Shown here piece by piece: positions 15,570 through 23,717 of a stretch of DNA of 33,846 nt. The notes under the pieces are model-generated. The model ran no database searches and had not been told where the DNA came from. It saw nothing but the letters and a program-made list of their open reading frames with translations. The position numbers and the translations under genes were made by a program. Every line of letters starts with the position of its first letter. The stretch's first letter is position 1. This stretch comes from Opitutia bacterium Tous-C1TDCM (lineage in GTDB: Bacteria; Verrucomicrobiota; Verrucomicrobiia; Opitutales; Opitutaceae), in assembly GCA_002288455.1 (NCBI GenBank), contig NEUS01000037.1, positions 1-33,846 on the forward strand, in the 5' to 3' direction.

Positions 15570-16619
15570 ATGCTTCCCTCCCTTTTGAAACTCCGCCCGC
15601 TCACTTTGATGGCGGCCCTGTTTGCCCTCGGCGTCGGCGCCTTGGCCGCGGCCGATGCCCCCGCACCCAAGTCCCCTCTGCCGGCGGAGCGGCGCGAACT
15701 CCGGGTGCTCTCCGGCCCGGAACGCGAACTCCTGACCGTGATCGAGGCCCGCGTGGCGGGGGACGGCAAAATGGAACTGGAGCAGGTCACCTTTCTCGGC
15801 GTCGAGACCGGGCCGGTGGCCGGAGCGCTCGCGGCCCAACTCGGTCTCGCCGAAGGCACCGGGCTCGTCGTGAACCATATTGTGCCGCAAAGCGCGGCCG
15901 CCGGGGTCCTCGCGGTCCACGATATCCTCGTGAAACTCGACGACCAGATTTTGATCGAGACGCGGCAACTGGCCGTGCTGATCCGCGGCAAAAAGGCGGG
16001 CGACGAAGTGACGTTCACCTACCTGCGCGGCGGCAAATCCGCCACCGCCAAGGTGAAGTTGGGCCAACGGGAAATGCCGAAGACCGCGGCTTGGTCGGAG
16101 GGAGGTGCCAAGACCTTCAATTTTGTCGGCGTCCCCGCGTCGGAAGACGGCCGCCCGAATTCCGCGGCGGACCGCGGCGAGGTCGATCGCGTGCTTGGCT
16201 TGCTGAAACGTTCGCACGCGGCCGGCACGGTCCGCGAAGAGATTGCGCGCGGCGAGGGCCCGGGCTTCCGCGTCATCGCCATCAACACCGGCAACAGCAC
16301 CCTGAATTTCAACGACGACCAGGGTTCCCTCGAGCTGACGGTGCGCGAGGGCGTCAAATCGGTCGTGGCGAAGGACCGCGACGGCAAAGTCGTTTTCTCG
16401 GGCCCCGCCACGGGTGAAGCGGAACGCAAGGCCATGCCCGCCGAGGTGCGCGCGCGGCTCGAGAAGGTCGAGGGCATGCGCGAAATGAGCTTCCGCACCG
16501 ACGGTGAATTCAAAGGCGTGCAGAACCGCACGGTCCGCACGCGGGGCATTTCGCTGCCCGTGGAAAAATCCTTGCCGGCCGCGGCCGGTTCCCGGTCGTG
16601 GCCGCCGCGGGTGCTCTGA
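15570..16619 (+). CDS. Periplasmic PDZ-domain protein
   Basis: This 349-residue protein has a signal peptide (about 1-27, cleavage near ALAAADA) and one PDZ domain (about 60-160). The domain includes EGTGLVVNHIVPQSAAAGV, the groove strand and helix, and GDEVTFTYLRGGK. There is no protease domain, so it is not DegP/HtrA. The C-terminal 150 residues contain an acidic/basic region with VVAKDRDGKVVFSGPATGEA and are unassigned. It lies 17 bases after the membrane protein gene, in line with a sigma/anti-sigma/envelope-sensor operon in which the PDZ domain binds exposed peptide ends. That role is inferred. It ends 8 bases from the convergent DUF4199 gene. Confidence 0.75.
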   Translation: MLPSLLKLRPLTLMAALFALGVGALAAADAPAPKSPLPAERRELRVLSGPERELLTVIEARVAGDGKMELEQVTFLGVETGPVAGALAAQLGLAEGTGLVVNHIVPQSAAAGVLAVHDILVKLDDQILIETRQLAVLIRGKKAGDEVTFTYLRGGKSATAKVKLGQREMPKTAAWSEGGAKTFNFVGVPASEDGRPNSAADRGEVDRVLGLLKRSHAAGTVREEIARGEGPGFRVIAINTGNSTLNFNDDQGSLELTVREGVKSVVAKDRDGKVVFSGPATGEAERKAMPAEVRARLEKVEGMREMSFRTDGEFKGVQNRTVRTRGISLPVEKSLPAAAGSRSWPPRVL

Positions 16620-16627
16620 CGATTCGC

Positions 16628-17170
16628 TCAGTTGGCCGCCGACGCCGGGTTCGGCAGTTCCGGGCGTTGGCGGTAGAAGATCGCGATGAGCAGCGAAAGG
16701 CCAACCGACCAGATGAAGCCGAAGATGGCCTGGAAAACCGTCATCGCGGGCGGCGACATCCACTTCCGCATCATCGGTTCCGTTTCTTCGGCTTTGGCGG
16801 CCGGCAGGCCCGCTTCGATCATGGCGTCGATCTGCGCCTGGACCATGAGATCGCTCAGGCCGGGATTGATGATGGCAAAATAGAGATAGGCGAAAACGGC
16901 TCCGAGCAAGGCCCCCACGAGGCCCGTCAGCACGCCGGCGCCGAGCGCATTGCCGTAACCCCAATCTTCTTCGGTGGTGTAGGTGCGGCGTTTTTCCTTC
17001 ATCGCGAGCGCCAGCGAGGCGACGCCGATGGCGATCCCGCCGACCATTCCGACCCATTGCGCCGACTTCAATTTGGCCGTGTCGTCGTGCAGCCCGGCGA
17101 AAAACATCAGGAGAGTGAGCACGGCGCCGGCAAACGCCATCAACGAGCCGTAGGTGAGAGCGAGCTTCAT
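16628..17170 (-). CDS. DUF4199-family membrane protein
   Basis: The 180-residue protein has four hydrophobic helices (about 5-27, 36-55, 72-98 and 140-165). The soluble segment between helices 3 and 4 (about 100-138) is rich in Met, Ala and Glu. Helix placement and the wording YLYFAIINPGLSDLM match the DUF4199 family, whose function is unknown. ATG at 17170 starts at MKLALTYG; an in-frame TTG at 17206 would add twelve residues. The 243-base gap upstream holds heptad arrays F and no gene. Confidence 0.72.
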   Translation of the reverse strand: MKLALTYGSLMAFAGAVLTLLMFFAGLHDDTAKLKSAQWVGMVGGIAIGVASLALAMKEKRRTYTTEEDWGYGNALGAGVLTGLVGALLGAVFAYLYFAIINPGLSDLMVQAQIDAMIEAGLPAAKAEETEPMMRKWMSPPAMTVFQAIFGFIWSVGLSLLIAIFYRQRPELPNPASAAN

Positions 17171-17277
17171 GCGGCGCAGCAAGGCGGCCGCCCGCGCCGG
17201 ACTCAATCCGGTCGTGATCGCCGGTCCGGCGGCGGGATGGACGGCACCGCGCCGGCCCGCTCAGCCGAACTCATGCA

Positions 17278-17399
17278 GTTGAGTGGGCTTGGTTGAGAGT
17301 TGAGAGCAAAACCGTTCGGTCTCGAACGTACCGTGCTGCGGTTGCGTTTTCCGTGCCGCGACGGATCGATCTCTCAACCCTCATCTCTCAACGCGCAAC
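17278..17399. repeat. Inverted heptad arrays F (GTTGAGA) with a 66-base core
   Basis: The left arm (17278-17305) is GTTGAGT, GGGCTTG, GTTGAGA, GTTGAGA. The right arm (17372-17399) is TCTCAAC, CCTCATC, TCTCAAC, GCGCAAC. Both have an exact period of 7, and TCTCAAC is the complement of GTTGAGA, so the arms can pair. The core of 66 bases (17306-17371) is close in length to the 63-base core of array C. The rest of the gap shows nothing recognisable. Confidence 0.75.
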
Positions 17400-17413
17400 C
17401 GCATGATCCCGGA

Positions 17414-18232
17414 TCAGGAATTGTCGCCGTCGAGCCGGCGGCCGAGGCCGCCCAGCAGCGAACCTTCTTCGCGGCCGCCGCGGCCGGTCTGCGGCGCCGC
17501 CGCAATGATCCGGCCGGCGAGGCGCGAGAAGGGCAACGACTGCAGCCAGATCTTGCCCGGACCGCGCAGGGTCGCGAAGAACAGGCCTTCGCCGCCGAAG
17601 AGCGCGGTCTTGATGCCGCCGACCATCTGGATGTCGTAGTCGACCGTCGGCTGGAAGGCGACGATGCAGCCGGTGTCGACGCGCAGGATTTCCCCGGGAG
17701 CCAGCGTGCGTTCGTAGAGCGTGCCGCCGGCATGGATGAAGGCCCAGCCGTCGCCGGTGAGCCGTTGCATGATGAAGCCTTCGCCGCCGAAGAGACCGGC
17801 GCCGAGTTTGCGTTGGAATGCGATGCCGACGCTCACGCCCTTGGCGGCGCAGAGGAAGGAATCCTTCTGCGCGATCAGTTCGCCGCCGAGGTCGGCCAGA
17901 TGCACGGGAATGATTTTCCCGGGATACGGGGCGCCGAACGCGACGCGGCGTTTGCCGGCGCCTTGGTTGAAGAACACCGTCATGAACAGCGATTCGCCGG
18001 TGAGCAGGCGTTTGCCGGCCCCGAGCAACGCGCCCATGAAGCCGGACGTTTTCTGGGAGCCGTCGCCGAAGACCGTCTCCATCGCGATCCCGTCGTCCAT
18101 GAACATCATGCCGCCGGCTTCGGCCACGACGGCCTCCTGCGGATCGAGCTCCACTTCGACGAACTGCATATCGTCGCCGTGGATCTTGTAGTCGATTTGG
18201 TGCATCTGCGTGGAAAGAAGGGGCGGATTCAT
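17414..18232 (-). CDS. AIM24/TIGR00266-family protein
   Basis: The 272-residue glycine-rich beta-protein matches the AIM24 (TIGR00266, tryptophan-RNA-attenuator-like fold) family. The evidence is the opening [24 protein letters not shown], seen across residues 18-41, and the repeated GLFGGEGF and [10 protein letters not shown] turns (about 147 and 211). A C-terminal Gly/Arg tail follows. Bacterial members have no defined biochemical role. The ATG at 18232 is used; a second ATG nine codons later is possible. It lies 61 bases downstream of the small membrane protein gene, on the same strand. Confidence 0.85.
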   Translation of the reverse strand: MNPPLLSTQMHQIDYKIHGDDMQFVEVELDPQEAVVAEAGGMMFMDDGIAMETVFGDGSQKTSGFMGALLGAGKRLLTGESLFMTVFFNQGAGKRRVAFGAPYPGKIIPVHLADLGGELIAQKDSFLCAAKGVSVGIAFQRKLGAGLFGGEGFIMQRLTGDGWAFIHAGGTLYERTLAPGEILRVDTGCIVAFQPTVDYDIQMVGGIKTALFGGEGLFFATLRGPGKIWLQSLPFSRLAGRIIAAAPQTGRGGREEGSLLGGLGRRLDGDNS

Positions 18233-18293
18233 GACGGTGAGAGTTGGCAGGAAGAATGCGGGTTCAAGGCGAAGTCGGCGCGGCGCGCTCCGG

Positions 18294-18509
18294 TCAGGCG
18301 GCGAGCGGCCGCGTTTCGGCGCTCGTCTCGGCCGCGATGCGCCGCGTGTAGGCTTGGCGGGGCGCGTAGTCGTGGGCGCCGAGCAGCGCGATCATGGCGA
18401 CGGTGAAGGCGCCGAAGGCCGGCAGCGCGGCCACGCCGGCGGCGAGACCGGCCGCGGTGGCGGCGGCGGCAACGAGGGCAAGGGCAGGGAGGACGGTGGA
18501 AGTTTTCAT
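18294..18509 (-). CDS. Small 71-residue membrane protein
   Basis: This 71-residue protein begins [20 protein letters not shown] and has one long or two short hydrophobic segments (about 5-45). A polar tail ends [13 protein letters not shown]. No family was recognised. It is supported by its ATG start, its position in a run of minus-strand genes and a distinct hairpin just upstream. The composition (Ala-rich) is easily produced by GC-rich DNA, so the gene is only moderately certain. Confidence 0.5.
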   Translation of the reverse strand: MKTSTVLPALALVAAAATAAGLAAGVAALPAFGAFTVAMIALLGAHDYAPRQAYTRRIAAETSAETRPLAA

Positions 18510-18515
18510 GCGGTG

Positions 18516-18535
18516 TTTCCGTTGATTGACGGAAA
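18516..18535 (-). promoter_or_regulatory. Inverted repeat just upstream of the 71-residue gene
   Basis: TTTCCGT (18516-18522) and ACGGAAA (18529-18535) form a perfect 7-bp inverted repeat with a 6-base spacer, ending 6 bases before the ATG at 18509. It could be an operator or a hairpin masking the start codon. There is no T-run, so it is not an intrinsic terminator for the upstream phosphodiesterase gene. Confidence 0.4.
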
Positions 18536-18589
18536 AACCCGCGGCCCGCCGGAAAGTTGCACTCGGCCGCCGAAAATTCCCGCGCGGGG

Positions 18590-19822
18590 TCAGCGCGATT
18601 CCGACCGCAGCGCGGCGCGGGTCACGGCCGCATCGCCGTCGTGCTCCGCGGGCGTCAGTCCCAGCACCGCGCACAACAACGCGTAGACATTGACGTTTTC
18701 GAAGGCCGGCAGCGTGACGCCGCGCGCGAACGACGGTCCATGCGCGAGGAAAAATCCGTGCATCGAGGGCAGCGCCGGATCGTAGCCATGGTCGCCGCCG
18801 AGGTACCCGCGGGCGGCGTAGCGTTTTTTGAGCCGCTCGAAATTGGCCCGGGTTTCCACGTGCCAGCCCTCTTCCGGCAGAATCCAGAGCGGGGCGATCC
18901 GCGGATTGTCACGGAGCCGGAAATGCGCCGGCAGATCCGCGGCGCGATAGACCCGGGCGCGGGGCACGCGGGTGAGCCGCGCGTGCAACGCCTCGACGTC
19001 GCCGTCCAGCGGCCGCAGCGAAACGACGCTGCCGTCGGCGTCGAGCTGCACGCGGTCGCGGTCGATGTAGTCGTCGAGGATCACGACCCGCTCGGCGCTG
19101 GTCGCGGTCATGCCGTGGTCGGAGACGACGACGAGGTCGGGGGCGATGCCCGCGGCGTGCAGGCGCGCGAGCAATTCGGCGATGCGGCCGTCGACGAGGC
19201 GGACGGCGGCGGCGGTGGCCGGATCGTCCGGGCCGTGCGTGTGGCCCGCGCTGTTGGTTTCCTCGAGGTACAGGGCGAGGAAGGAAACGCGTTCGCCGGC
19301 GGGGCGCGTGAGCCAGCCGGCGATTTCCTCGAGCCGGGATTCCCAGGGTTGGGAATAGTCGTAGCGTTTCCAGAAAGTCGGGCGGCGGCCCTTGATCTCG
19401 GCTTCGGAGCCGACCCAGAACGAGACCGCGGTTTTCAGCCCGGCACGCTCGGCCGTGACCCAGATCGGCTCCGCGCCCCACCAGACCGATTCCTGCACGG
19501 CCGCGGGCTGGAAGTAGTGGAAGATCTTTCCGAGGTCCGGATCGAAGAAATCGTTGTTCACGATCCCGTGCTTCGCCGGGTAACGGCCCGTGATGATCGT
19601 GTAGTGGTTGGGAAACGTGTTGGTCGGGAAGACGGGAATCAGACTGCGGGCGGTCGTGCCCTCGGCGCGCAGGCGCCGCAGGGTCGGGGTTTCGTCCGGA
19701 TACTTTTCGCAGTAGTCCCAGCGGAATCCGTCGAGCGAAAGCAGAATCAGCGGTCGCTCCGGGGCCGCGGCCCCGGCAACGGCGAGCGCGCAGAAAAGAA
19801 GGAACCAGCGGCGCGGTTTCAT
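18590..19822 (-). CDS. NPP-type nucleotide pyrophosphatase/phosphodiesterase
   Basis: This 410-residue exported enzyme of the alkaline phosphatase superfamily belongs to the NPP family. The signal peptide is about 1-20. Metal and nucleophile motifs are LLSLDGFRWD (Asp31), FPTNTFPNHYTIITGRYP with Thr69 as expected nucleophile, SDHG (Asp235, His236) and SMHGFF near the C-terminus. In characterised NPPs a zinc is bound by an Asp in EEPDxxGH; here the segment reads EETNSAGH, with Asn190 in place of Asp and His194 kept. Activity may therefore be altered. The start ATG overlaps the stop of the Smr gene by 4 bases (ATGA), showing coupled translation. Confidence 0.87.
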   Translation of the reverse strand: MKPRRWFLLFCALAVAGAAAPERPLILLSLDGFRWDYCEKYPDETPTLRRLRAEGTTARSLIPVFPTNTFPNHYTIITGRYPAKHGIVNNDFFDPDLGKIFHYFQPAAVQESVWWGAEPIWVTAERAGLKTAVSFWVGSEAEIKGRRPTFWKRYDYSQPWESRLEEIAGWLTRPAGERVSFLALYLEETNSAGHTHGPDDPATAAAVRLVDGRIAELLARLHAAGIAPDLVVVSDHGMTATSAERVVILDDYIDRDRVQLDADGSVVSLRPLDGDVEALHARLTRVPRARVYRAADLPAHFRLRDNPRIAPLWILPEEGWHVETRANFERLKKRYAARGYLGGDHGYDPALPSMHGFFLAHGPSFARGVTLPAFENVNVYALLCAVLGLTPAEHDGDAAVTRAALRSESR

Positions 19823-20106
19823 GGTTGCAAGGTCACGACCGTCTCTCCCCAGGAACCGGCCGATTCGTCCGCCAGCCGGAACGAGGCGATGCCCGGGGCG
19901 CAGCGGAGCCAGGCGTGGACGGTGCGGCGCAGCGTGCCGGTGCCCTTGCCGTGGATAATCCGGATTTCGTGCCGGCCGAGGCGGCGGCATTCCCCGACAT
20001 AGGCCGGCAGGAGTTCGCCGAGGTCCTGCGGCCGGAAGGTATGCAGGTCGAGCTCGCCGGTGATCGGTATTCGCACCGGAAGTACGGTGTCGCCGGCGGC
20101 AGCCAC
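19819..20106 (-). CDS. Small Smr-domain protein
   Basis: The 95-residue protein is essentially one Smr (MutS2 C-terminal) domain. It contains the LDLH motif (19-22) and IHGKGTGTLR (about 49-58), which are the two conserved nuclease-fold motifs of Smr proteins that act on nucleic acids. Start is GTG at 20106, four bases after the tatA stop. The larger frame upstream is antisense-like and overlaps tatA, so it is rejected. The stop overlaps the phosphodiesterase start by 4 bases. Stand-alone Smr proteins are small endonucleases or RNA-cleaving factors; the activity of this one is unknown. Confidence 0.82.
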   Translation of the reverse strand: MAAAGDTVLPVRIPITGELDLHTFRPQDLGELLPAYVGECRRLGRHEIRIIHGKGTGTLRRTVHAWLRCAPGIASFRLADESAGSWGETVVTLQP

Positions 20107-20110
20107 GGCT

Positions 20111-20626
20111 TCAGGCGGTTTTGGCGGCGGTTTCCGCCGGGGCCGCGGCGGGGACCGCCGGCTTGGGCTCGACGGTTGCGACCGGGACGTCCGGAACCGG
20201 GGTGGCGGCGGGCGACGGCACCGGGGCGTCCGCGGGCGCGGCGGCCGGCGCGGCGGTGGCTGCGGAGGCCGGATCGGTCGCCGGGGTGGCGTCGGGGGCG
20301 TTCGGGCCGGCGTCGTAGGAACCGTCGTATTGATAATGATGCGGATCTTCGTACGGCGTCGCCGGCTCGGCGGCGGGCGTCGTGGCGGCCGGCGGGGGCA
20401 GGAGGGCGGTGTTTTTCTTGCGCTCGTCCTCTTCCATGGCGCGTTTGAATTCTTCTTCCACGCCGGCGGCGGCCTTTTTGAATTCCCGCATCGTCTTGCC
20501 GAGACTTCGTGCGAAGTCGGGCAGCTTGTTGCCGCCGAACAGGACCAGCACGATGATAAACACCAGGACCATCTCGGGGCCGCCGATGCCGTCGATGAAG
20601 GCCAGGGGTTGGAACGCAGGGTCCAT
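20111..20626 (-). CDS. tatA: TatA/TatE-family twin-arginine translocase subunit
   Basis: The 171-residue protein forms the pore component of the Tat pathway for folded proteins. The N-terminus has a membrane helix (PEMVLVFIIVLVLFGGNKLP, about 17-36) with the FG hinge and KLP motif, then the amphipathic helix DFARSLGKTMREFKKAA. The remaining hundred or so residues are a low-complexity Ala/Pro-rich tail, much longer than in E. coli TatA (89 residues). ATG at 20626 (MDPAFQ) is chosen; a weaker start nine codons earlier exists. No tatC or tatB is visible in the window. Gene order is epimerase, tatA, smr, phosphodiesterase. Confidence 0.87.
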   Translation of the reverse strand: MDPAFQPLAFIDGIGGPEMVLVFIIVLVLFGGNKLPDFARSLGKTMREFKKAAAGVEEEFKRAMEEDERKKNTALLPPPAATTPAAEPATPYEDPHHYQYDGSYDAGPNAPDATPATDPASAATAAPAAAPADAPVPSPAATPVPDVPVATVEPKPAVPAAAPAETAAKTA

Positions 20627-20675
20627 TGACGCAATGTGACGCATTTCCGGCAAAAAGGTAGTGCTAAATTCGGAG

Positions 20676-21596
20676 TCAGCGGGCCGCGACCGTCACGGCG
20701 AAGCGCTGCGTGTCGCCCGGTTGCACCCAATGCAGACCGACCCGGTTTTCCGGGGCATTGGGCGGGCCCATCCACGGTTCGACGCAAAAAAACGGCGACT
20801 CCGGGGCGAGGGTCCACGTGACCAATGTTGCTTCGGGATGCGGCACTTTCTCGGTGCCGAGCTTCATCACGACGTCGCCGGGCCGGCCCTTTTCCCCGAA
20901 CACGATTTCGTTGCTGCGGAGTCCGAGGTGGAGCGCGTCGAGCAGCGCCGGGTTGTCGAGCGGTTCCTCGAGCCGGAGTTGCGGCCCGGCAACCAAGGCG
21001 CCGGTGGCGTCCTGCCGCAGCCGGCGCGAAGCGGGGATCCGGATCAGATAATCGCCGCGCGTGGTGCCTTCGCTCCACGGCAGGGTGAAATAGAAATGGT
21101 GACCCGCGGACCACGGCAGCGGCTCGGTCCCGAGATTGGCCAAGGCGAATTCGCAGCTCAGCCCGAACGCCTCGAACCGGTACGTCACCGTAAATTCGTA
21201 GCTGAACGGATAGCAGGCCTGGGCCTCCGCGCCGGGCATGAACTGGGCCACGAAGCCGCGCGCATCGAGGCGCACGATCTTGAAATCTCCCTGGCGGGCG
21301 AGGCCGTGCATCGGCATGGGGCGGCGGACGCCGTCGGCGGCCCGCCAGTGGTAGATTTCACCGCGGTCGAAGACCCGGGCGTTGAACGGAAAGAGAATCG
21401 GGTTGCCGCCGCGGACCTTGGCGAGAGCGGCGAAGTCCACCTGCTCGGGCCAGTAGAGCACATCGCGGACGCTGCCGTCGCCGAGCGTGAGGTTCCAGTT
21501 CATCAGGCGGGCGCCGCGTTCCGGCAGGGCCAGAAACGTCGAGGGACCCACGCGCCAGCGGGTGAGAGTTTGGCCGGCGTAAGGAACTTGCTCCAT
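20676..21596 (-). CDS. Aldose 1-epimerase (galactose mutarotase)-like protein
   Basis: The 306-residue beta-sandwich protein of the aldose epimerase superfamily interconverts sugar anomers or binds hexose phosphates. Family landmarks are NPILFPFNARV (65-75), MHGLAR with His97, GHHFYF with His166/167 and FCVEPWMGPPNA with Glu273. These match the catalytic His/His/Glu arrangement of mutarotases. The substrate is not defined. The ATG at 21596 begins MEQVPYAG. The gene diverges from the NfeD operon across 148 bases, in which I see no clear promoter, and runs toward tatA 49 bases downstream. Confidence 0.87.
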   Translation of the reverse strand: MEQVPYAGQTLTRWRVGPSTFLALPERGARLMNWNLTLGDGSVRDVLYWPEQVDFAALAKVRGGNPILFPFNARVFDRGEIYHWRAADGVRRPMPMHGLARQGDFKIVRLDARGFVAQFMPGAEAQACYPFSYEFTVTYRFEAFGLSCEFALANLGTEPLPWSAGHHFYFTLPWSEGTTRGDYLIRIPASRRLRQDATGALVAGPQLRLEEPLDNPALLDALHLGLRSNEIVFGEKGRPGDVVMKLGTEKVPHPEATLVTWTLAPESPFFCVEPWMGPPNAPENRVGLHWVQPGDTQRFAVTVAAR

Positions 21597-21744
21597 GGTC
21601 GCGCGGATTTACGGACCGGGTCCCGTCGGCGCAAAGGATTATTGCGCCGAAACGGGACGGGAAAATTTCCGGCGCTGGAAATGCCCCGGTGGATTCCGAG
21701 TCGGCGATGCTTGCGCGGCCGACGGACGGACGTAGGGTCCGGGC

Positions 21745-23235
21745 GTGTCGTCGATGAAATGGATCACTTTTTTGCTGCTGGCCGCCGCCACCGCGGTGGC
21801 GGGTGACGTCCCGGGGCCCGCTTCCGGCGCCCCGACGCCGGACGGCCCGGCGGCTCCGGCGGCGGAAGCTGCCCGACCAGCCGCCGAAGCGGGCAGCGCC
21901 AAGCGGCGCGTGGTGGTGATTCCGGTACGCGAGCAGGTCGATTCGCCGCTGTTGTTCATTATCCGTCGCGGATTGAAGGAAGCGATCGAGGCCAAGGCCG
22001 ATGCGGTCGTGCTCGATATGAAGACCCCCGGCGGAGCGCTCGATGTGACGTTCGAGATCATGGAGGCGCTCGGCAAATTTCCCGGGGAAACGATCACGTT
22101 TGTCGACGACCAGGCGATCTCCGCCGGCGCGTTCATTTCCGCCACGACGAATGAAATTTGGTTTTCACCCCGCGGAAAAATCGGGGCCGCGGCGCCGGTG
22201 GCCGCGACGGGGCAGGAAATCGACAAATCGATGCGCCAGAAAGTGGTCAGCTATCTGCGGGCCGAGGTGCGCTCGATTTCCGAAGGCAAGGGTTATCGCG
22301 GCCAAGTGATTTCGGCGATGATCGACGAGGACTTTGAGCTCAAAGTCGGCGACACCGTGCTGAAACCGAAAGGGGAATTGCTCACGCTCACGGCGAGCGA
22401 GGCGATGAAAACCTACGGCGACCCGCCGCAGCCGCTGCTCGGCGCCGGCATCGCGGGCAGCGTCGACGAACTGCTCGTACGCAAATACGGCGCGGGCAAT
22501 TTTTCGGTCACACGCTTGGAGATCACCTGGTCCGAACACGTGGCGGTTTTCCTGCGCGGCCTCGCCCCGATTTTGCTCGGGCTCGGCCTGCTGGCGATCT
22601 ACGTCGAGTTCAAGACGCCGGGATTCGGAGTGTTCGGCATCTCCGGAATTGTGTGCCTCGGGGTGGTGTTTCTCAGCAATTACGTCGCGGGAATGTCCGG
22701 GCACGAGCCGATGCTGATCTTCGGGCTCGGGTTGCTGCTCGTGCTGGTTGAGCTGTTCTTTTTTCCCGGGGTGGTGGTGGCGGCGCTCGGCGGGCTCGTC
22801 CTCATGTTCGGCGCGCTGATCTGGTCGATGGCCGATATTTGGCCCAACGAACCGGTGCGTTTCGACGGCGACCTGCTGCTGAAACCGCTTTCCGACCTTG
22901 GTCTCGGCATGTTGGTCGCGGTGGGGCTGGCGCTCGCGTTGGCCAAATTCATTCCGAAAGGCTGGTTTTTCAACCGGCTGGCGGTCGCGCAACCGATCGC
23001 GGGTTCCGCCCAGGTTGCCGGCGGCGCGCCGGGGTCCGAAGTCGGGCTCGGCGCCTTGATCGGAAGGCAGGGCATCGCCGTGACCGGCCTCTATCCCAGC
23101 GGCCAGATCGAGATCGACGGCCAGCGCCATGAGGCGCGGCTGGAGGTCGGCTCCGTGCCCCCGGGCACGCGCATCGTGGTGCGCCGCCGAACGTCGTTCG
23201 GGTTGCTCGTCGAACCGCAGGACTCCGCCCTATGA
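21745..23235 (+). CDS. NfeD long form: ClpP-class membrane serine protease
   Basis: This protein of about 496 residues has the NfeD1b layout. A signal peptide is followed by an Ala/Pro linker and a ClpP-like protease domain (about 55-235). The domain contains VVLDMKTPGGALD and DQAISAGAFIS, whose Ser before AGA is the expected nucleophile. Four or five helices follow (about 270-400), then a C-terminal OB-fold NfeD domain (about 425-495, IGRQGIAVTGLYPSGQIEI). Known relatives cleave stomatin/flotillin-type proteins and are encoded beside them, as here. GTG at 21745 has an AGGG about 9 bases upstream; ATG at 21754 is the alternative. The stop overlaps the next start (ATGA). Confidence 0.9.
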   Translation: MSSMKWITFLLLAAATAVAGDVPGPASGAPTPDGPAAPAAEAARPAAEAGSAKRRVVVIPVREQVDSPLLFIIRRGLKEAIEAKADAVVLDMKTPGGALDVTFEIMEALGKFPGETITFVDDQAISAGAFISATTNEIWFSPRGKIGAAAPVAATGQEIDKSMRQKVVSYLRAEVRSISEGKGYRGQVISAMIDEDFELKVGDTVLKPKGELLTLTASEAMKTYGDPPQPLLGAGIAGSVDELLVRKYGAGNFSVTRLEITWSEHVAVFLRGLAPILLGLGLLAIYVEFKTPGFGVFGISGIVCLGVVFLSNYVAGMSGHEPMLIFGLGLLLVLVELFFFPGVVVAALGGLVLMFGALIWSMADIWPNEPVRFDGDLLLKPLSDLGLGMLVAVGLALALAKFIPKGWFFNRLAVAQPIAGSAQVAGGAPGSEVGLGALIGRQGIAVTGLYPSGQIEIDGQRHEARLEVGSVPPGTRIVVRRRTSFGLLVEPQDSAL

Positions 23236-23717
23236 CTCTCGTGGTGATTCTATTCATGGCCGGCGTGCTCCTGCTGGCCTTCGAGGTCATAGTCCCGGGC
23301 GCGGTGCTGGGCATCGTCGGCGGTTTGCTCTTTCTCGCCGGCACATTGGTGTCGTTTGCGCGCTTTGGCTTCGACGGCGGGCTGATCGCCGGCGGGATCG
23401 CGACCGCCATCCTCGGCCTGGCGCTGTACCTTGAATTTGTGGTTCTGCCGAAATCGCGGCTGGCGAAGGCCTTTTCCATGACCGCGACCGTCCAGGGCAC
23501 GAGCCAGCCCCCGCTCGCCGCCGCCGCGGATGTGGTCGGCCGCGGTGCGGTGGCCGCCACGGCGCTCGTGCCGAGCGGCTACGTCGAGGTCGCCGGCAAG
23601 CGCTACGAGGCGTATTCGCGCAGCGGACACGCCGCGGCCGGCGACCGGCTCGAGGTCGTCGGGATCGACACTTTCCGTCTTATCGTATCCAAACCTTCCA
23701 CACCCAAATCCCTATGA
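23232..23717 (+). CDS. NfeD short form (membrane plus OB-fold)
   Basis: The 161-residue protein lacks the protease domain. It has three hydrophobic segments (about 2-20, 25-42, 50-72) and then an OB-fold-like NfeD domain (about 85-155, [22 protein letters not shown], seen over residues 101-122). Short NfeD proteins accompany flotillins in many bacteria and probably help organise membrane microdomains. The gene overlaps by 4 bases with both the long NfeD and floA, so the three are translated together. Confidence 0.88.
   Translation: MTLVVILFMAGVLLLAFEVIVPGAVLGIVGGLLFLAGTLVSFARFGFDGGLIAGGIATAILGLALYLEFVVLPKSRLAKAFSMTATVQGTSQPPLAAAADVVGRGAVAATALVPSGYVEVAGKRYEAYSRSGHAAAGDRLEVVGIDTFRLIVSKPSTPKSL

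Noticed and set aside
134-17399. Heptad arrays as CRISPR repeats
   Set aside because: Units are 7 bases without spacers and no cas genes are present.
20651-20669. GTGCTAA, a possible CIRCE half-site
   Set aside because: No matching TTAGCACTC half at the required distance, and the neighbouring gene is not a heat-shock gene.
20107-21114. Long N-terminal extension of the Smr frame
   Set aside because: It overlaps tatA and part of the epimerase gene and is Pro/Arg-rich. The GTG at 20106 gives a complete Smr domain.
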